Source of the DNA: Clarkia xantiana subsp. parviflora
Lineage: Eukaryota; Streptophyta; Magnoliopsida; Myrtales; Onagraceae
NCBI GenBank assembly: GCA_036873135.1
Contig: JAPTYO010000003.1
Span: 32,368,763 to 32,432,762 of the forward strand
Direction of reading: 5' to 3'
Length of the DNA stretch: 64,000 nt
Below, piece after piece: positions 60,641 through 64,000 of the stretch. Both the position numbers and the translations under genes were made by a program. The notes under the pieces were generated by a model. That model was given only the letters and a program-made list of their open reading frames with translations. It did no database searches and was not told the DNA's origin. How positions within the stretch are numbered: position 1 is the first letter of the stretch; each line of letters opens with the position of its first letter.

Positions 60641-61257
60641 ATGGCTAATATGTCTTTTGATCCAACATCTTAGACAACTTTGGGTTTTAGTCCACCATCT
60701 TTTTTTTTTTTTACAATTTTTGGTTTTGGTCCATCCGTTAGTTGACCGTCAGTTTGACCGTTAAATAGTCACGTGACTTGCACATGTCTAGCCCTAAATT
60801 TTCATTTTATTCAGTTTAGTCCTCAAATTTATTATCATAATTTTTATTTTTGCAATGTAGCCCTTAAACATTATCGACCGCGTCTTATGACTAAATTGAC
60901 ATAGATATGGTTCGACCAATAGCTAGGTCGGACCTGGGCGACCCTAACTATGGTTCGACTTAGCCATGGGTCGGACCATGACTAGGTTAAGTTAGTCTTA
61001 GGGTGCGGTTTATAATGTTTAATGGCTAAATTGCAAAATTAAAAAGTTAGGGTAGTAAATTTGAGGACTAAACTGAACAAAATAAAAATTTGGAGCTAGG
61101 CATGTGCTAATCACAAGACTATTTAACAGTCAAACTGACGGTCAACTAACGAATAGACCTAAAGTCAAAAGTTATCAAACATATGATACTTAAACTAGAA
61201 AAAAAATTAATTCAAACTAAAAAATCGTCAAGGATGTGAACTAAAACACTTGCTAAC
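60641..61257. mobile_element. Mutator-like foldback element (about 615 bp)
   Basis: The left arm contains 'gttagttgaccgtcagtttg', and the right arm contains its complement around 'aaactgacggtcaactaac'. The outer arms ('tcttttgatccaacatc' and 'gatgtgaactaaaacac') also pair. It resembles 12941-13464 in design. Target duplications are not clear. Confidence 0.65.
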
Positions 61258-61315
61258 TCATAAATAAATTAATGACATGAGTCCATTTACCCTTTTCCAA
61301 TTTCTGACCGAGAGA

Positions 61316-61502
61316 CACGTGGCGTGAGTTTATTAGGTAAGGGGTATTATGCTTATGTCCGTGTGGTAAATCCATATGTAATAATTTATTATCTACTATA
61401 ATAATGTAGATACACCCAAATATGAGAAATTTTTGAATGGCACGCATAACCACGTGGCGAACAAGTGGTGACACTATGACCAATCAATGCTCAACACGTG
61501 GC
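61316..61502. promoter_or_regulatory. Three G-box/ABRE sites (CACGTGGC) upstream of the second SOUL gene
   Basis: CACGTGGC occurs at 61316-61323, 61451-61458 and 61495-61502, about 155 to 340 bases before the ATG. This octamer is the core bound by bZIP factors of the ABF/HY5 type in plants. The first SOUL gene has no such cluster at the same distance. Function is inferred from sequence only. Confidence 0.55.
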
Positions 61503-61656
61503 ATAAAGTGTTAAATAGATGTACACTTGTTATAATTTCATTGGCTATAGGGGGCCATGTGGTGGATGCGGGGTATTCAAGAATTTCTCCCCAAATATTA
61601 CACCCAATAATTGAACACAACCACCGTACGCAACTTCCACTCTCCTCAAATCGGCC

Positions 61657-64000
61657 ATGGCTGCCCTAGAAATCTACAGTTTCTCCGTTCTCCTGAATCT
61701 AATCTCGAGCTTCGGTCCCGTCCCGATTCCCGGCAAGAATGTAGCGGCGCCGATTCCGCCGTCGTGCAGCCGAATCGAGTGCCCGAGCTACGACGTGGTT
61801 CACATCGGCGACAAGTACGAAATCCGCCGCTACAACTCGCCGGTGTGGATGTCTACTTCTCCGATTGAAGACATTTCGCTGGTTCATGCCACCAGAAACG
61901 GGTTTATTCAGTAAGATTCGAACCAATTGCTTTACCATTTCTCCTTTATACGTTTGGTATAGCTTCACTAATGAGATGGCAGATCGTATAAGAAATATAA
62001 TAACTTAATTAAAAAATAATAATTTACAATTTAGGTTTAGTTCATTAATGTCCGATTATTGATTGTATACGAAATTAGATTGTTTTAATAATTTATTATA
62101 TGGATATGATTATGCATATATAGTTTAAAAAATATGGATTTATGAGTAAAAATTGTGAAAATTGTGATTTTGAATATAGGTTATAATATTGAAGTCTAAA
62201 TAGTGTAACCGTAATTATTATAGTTATAATATATAGATAAAAATTTGGTGCTAATATAATATTTGTCATACCAACCCCATAACCTAACCATGGCTAGGAA
62301 AAAAAATGTAGGTTCTGAATTTGTAACTAAGCATGATTATGAACAGTGAAAGACATTTATAGTTAGCAATTTATTCTTTACAATGATAAGCAATCATGCT
62401 AGCAACAAGTGATGCCCTTATGATAGAGGCCCCTCTTAGAATCACTGTCACGCCCTCAAGCCCGAGCTACTATCCTCGCTTAGTTCAACCCAGTCTAGTT
62501 AAGCCAGTTATTCTTATTTGGGCTTAGAAAATGAGGAATTTATGTTGGACTTGAGTAGTACTCTCATCTTGCTTATTAAAGCTCCAAATTTCTTATTTTC
62601 AATCAAATGTGGTATAGAAACATATGGGGTTATTACAATTTAGCCACATTAATGCGTGTGACGTCCTCGTTGCGGCCTATACCAGTATCGTTTGCTCCCG
62701 GTAGGTGATTGGAACTCTAGGGGTTAATAGCCCTTACTCCGCAAGCCCGATCACGATCCCAGGATAACTTTGATACCATTATGTCACGTCCCAAGCCTGA
62801 GCAAGTGTCCCCACCTAGCCGCCTAACTAAGTGCGTTGTTCTCACTTGGCCTAAGAAATGAAGAATTTTTGTTGGATTTGAATAGTACCCATCTTGTTTC
62901 TTAAGCATCCAAAAAAAATTTATTTCCAACCAATGTAGTACAAAAGTATATGGGGTGTTACAACTAGGGGTGAGCAAATATCCCGAGAGGCTCAAAATCC
63001 CGCCCGTCCCGCCCTAGCCCGTCCCAAAAAGCCCGTCCCAAAAATGTACCCAAGCCCTAATGGGCGGGACTTTTCTTCTCAACTAGGGATAGGGCTAGGG
63101 CTAGGGATTTTTTACGAAGTCCCAAAAGACCCGTCCCGTCCCTTTTTGCTAACTAATCAGCTATAAACTATAGTTAGTTAACTTTAGTGATGGCTCGGGT
63201 TGAAGTTCCATTTGATCTGAGATTTGTATTTATAACTTGTTATGTCAGAATTGTTAGTGACTTTGTGTTAGAGTCTTGGTAAAACTTAGTTTTGGAGTCA
63301 TTGGTGAACTATTTTGGAGAACCAAGTTATGTGTTGAACTTGGTGTTCTGAGTGATTTTGGTGTTTTATGGTGAACTTTGTGGTATGTGCTGAACTTTGT
63401 TGTTGTTCTATGTTTGGTTATGGTTTAATTAAATTGAGTATGATTTTTTTTTTTTTGAACTTGGATGGGAATTTGGGTTTGTCCCATTTGTCCCTAGTCC
63501 CTGTAGGCCCGTGACGGGCGGGCCTTTTCCTACTAACTAGGGCTCGGGATAGGGCTCGGGACAGCCATTAAGTGGCCCTAGTTTTAGGGCTTGGGCCATT
63601 TTTTAGAAAAAGCCCGCCCATCTGTCCCATGCTCAGCCCTAGTTACAACCACCCCACGGAAAAAAAAATGCGATTAATTTCCCATGACCATCATTTTACA
63701 TTGTGTCGTGCTGAATTCGTGTTTTTTTCTTCTCGATAACTATTATCACAAGTTTTTTCAACCTTAGGAATCGTGTCAGAAAACTAATACCAAAAATCTT
63801 TTTGGTTAGGTTATTCAACTACATCCAAGGGAAGAACAGCCAGAAGAAGAAGATAGACATGACGGCGCCGGTGATCACTGACGTCTCTCCGAGCGACGGC
63901 CCATTCGTGGTCAGCTTCTACGTTCCGAAGCTGAACCAAGCTGACCCACCTTATGCCGAAGGCCTCAAGGCTCAGCGGTGGGGCCCGGCGACACATGTAG
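61657..64000 (+). CDS. SOUL-family heme-binding protein, second tandem copy (cut by window end)
   Basis: Exon 1 is 61657-61910 (same 254 bp as the first copy). Exon 2 starts at 63810 and runs past the window end. Exon 1 reads MAALEIYSFSVLLNLISSFG and continues to ATRNGFIQ. Exon 2 starts LFNYIQGKNSQKKKIDMTAP and continues to the last base. Compared with the first copy it lacks four residues after DGP (VCAS there) and has one extra Ala before THV, both in frame, so no damage is seen. Intron 1 is 1.9 kb, larger than the 1.0 kb of the sister gene because of a TRIM and a hAT element. The last part of the SOUL domain lies outside the window, so intactness cannot be judged. Confidence 0.88.
62446..62962 (-). 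mobile_element. TRIM with two LTRs in the intron of the second SOUL gene
   Basis: On the minus strand the 5' LTR is 62962-62782 (TGTAACACCCC to GACGTGACA). It is followed by TGGTATCAAAG (about 62779-62769), an initiator-Met-type primer site. A non-coding interior of about 145 bp follows, then the 3' LTR 62637-62446 (TGTAATAACCCC to GGGCGTGACA). The total is 517 bp. Flanks atcac and, after the later hAT insert, accac agree at 4 of 5 bases. Confidence 0.8.
62965..63641. mobile_element. Non-autonomous hAT element nested at the TRIM edge (677 bp)
   Basis: The ends TAGGGGTGAGCA and, reversed, TAGGGCTGAGCA are terminal inverted repeats. A perfect 8-bp duplication gttacaac lies at 62957-62964 and 63642-63649; its first six bases are the end of the TRIM LTR, so the hAT element came later. 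The interior is GC-rich near the ends ('cccgcccgtcccgccc') and non-coding. Confidence 0.9.

Noticed and set aside
62446..62962. Cassandra-type TRIM carrying a 5S RNA-like block
   Set aside because: The LTR starts with a similar TGTAACACCCC, but I could not see the 5S promoter boxes inside it.
1..64000. CRISPR arrays, bacterial operons or organelle genes
   Set aside because: The repeats are transposons or satellites, genes are split by introns, and no organelle gene order is present.

Overview
The window is nuclear DNA of a flowering plant, most likely a eudicot. It is AT-rich, its genes have many introns with GT-AG borders, and its protein families are typical of plants: CYP72A cytochromes P450, a plastid fibrillin, a callose synthase, a 60S L18a-like membrane protein and SOUL heme-binding proteins. 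Between and inside the genes lie Ty1/copia, TRIM, hAT, PIF/Harbinger and Mutator-like elements. I cannot name the species.

Layout. Positions 1-21725 hold a minus-strand tandem array of CYP72A genes. Copy C (545-1021) shows only exon 1, which is broken by a 180-bp solo-LTR-like insertion; its other exons would lie left of the window. Copy A (3136-7627) is a complete five-exon gene of 527 codons. Copy B (10518-21725) also reads through five exons and 527 codons, but its first intron is about 7 kb long because it contains a whole, intact copia element (14775-20476) on the opposite strand. Positions 21726-26484 are intergenic with one solo LTR. A three-exon plastid fibrillin gene (FBN3/PAP4 type) lies at 26485-27758 on the minus strand. 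Intergenic DNA with a TRIM follows. A four-exon 60S L18a-like membrane protein gene lies at 31752-33907 (minus). Positions 36413-49984 (minus) hold a 42-exon callose synthase, closest in my memory to CALS8/GSL4. Positions 49985-55219 are intergenic. Two tandem SOUL-family genes follow on the plus strand, one complete (55220-56914) and one cut by the window end (61657-64000).

How the genes relate. The CYP72A copies and the SOUL pair are two independent local duplications. Nothing suggests that the different families work in one pathway. The strongest story is genome dynamics: transposons have reshaped the CYP72A array (broken exon, triplicated splice donor, 5.7-kb intronic insertion), and small foldback or terminal-repeat elements fill the introns of the callose synthase and the second SOUL gene. 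Several insertions can be dated relative to each other by target-site duplications, nesting, or an unoccupied paralogous copy nearby.

Limits. All alignments and exon borders were made by eye. Splice sites marked as exact were chosen because the reading frame joins across them; other callose synthase borders may be off by a few bases. I found no tRNA, rRNA or CRISPR feature.
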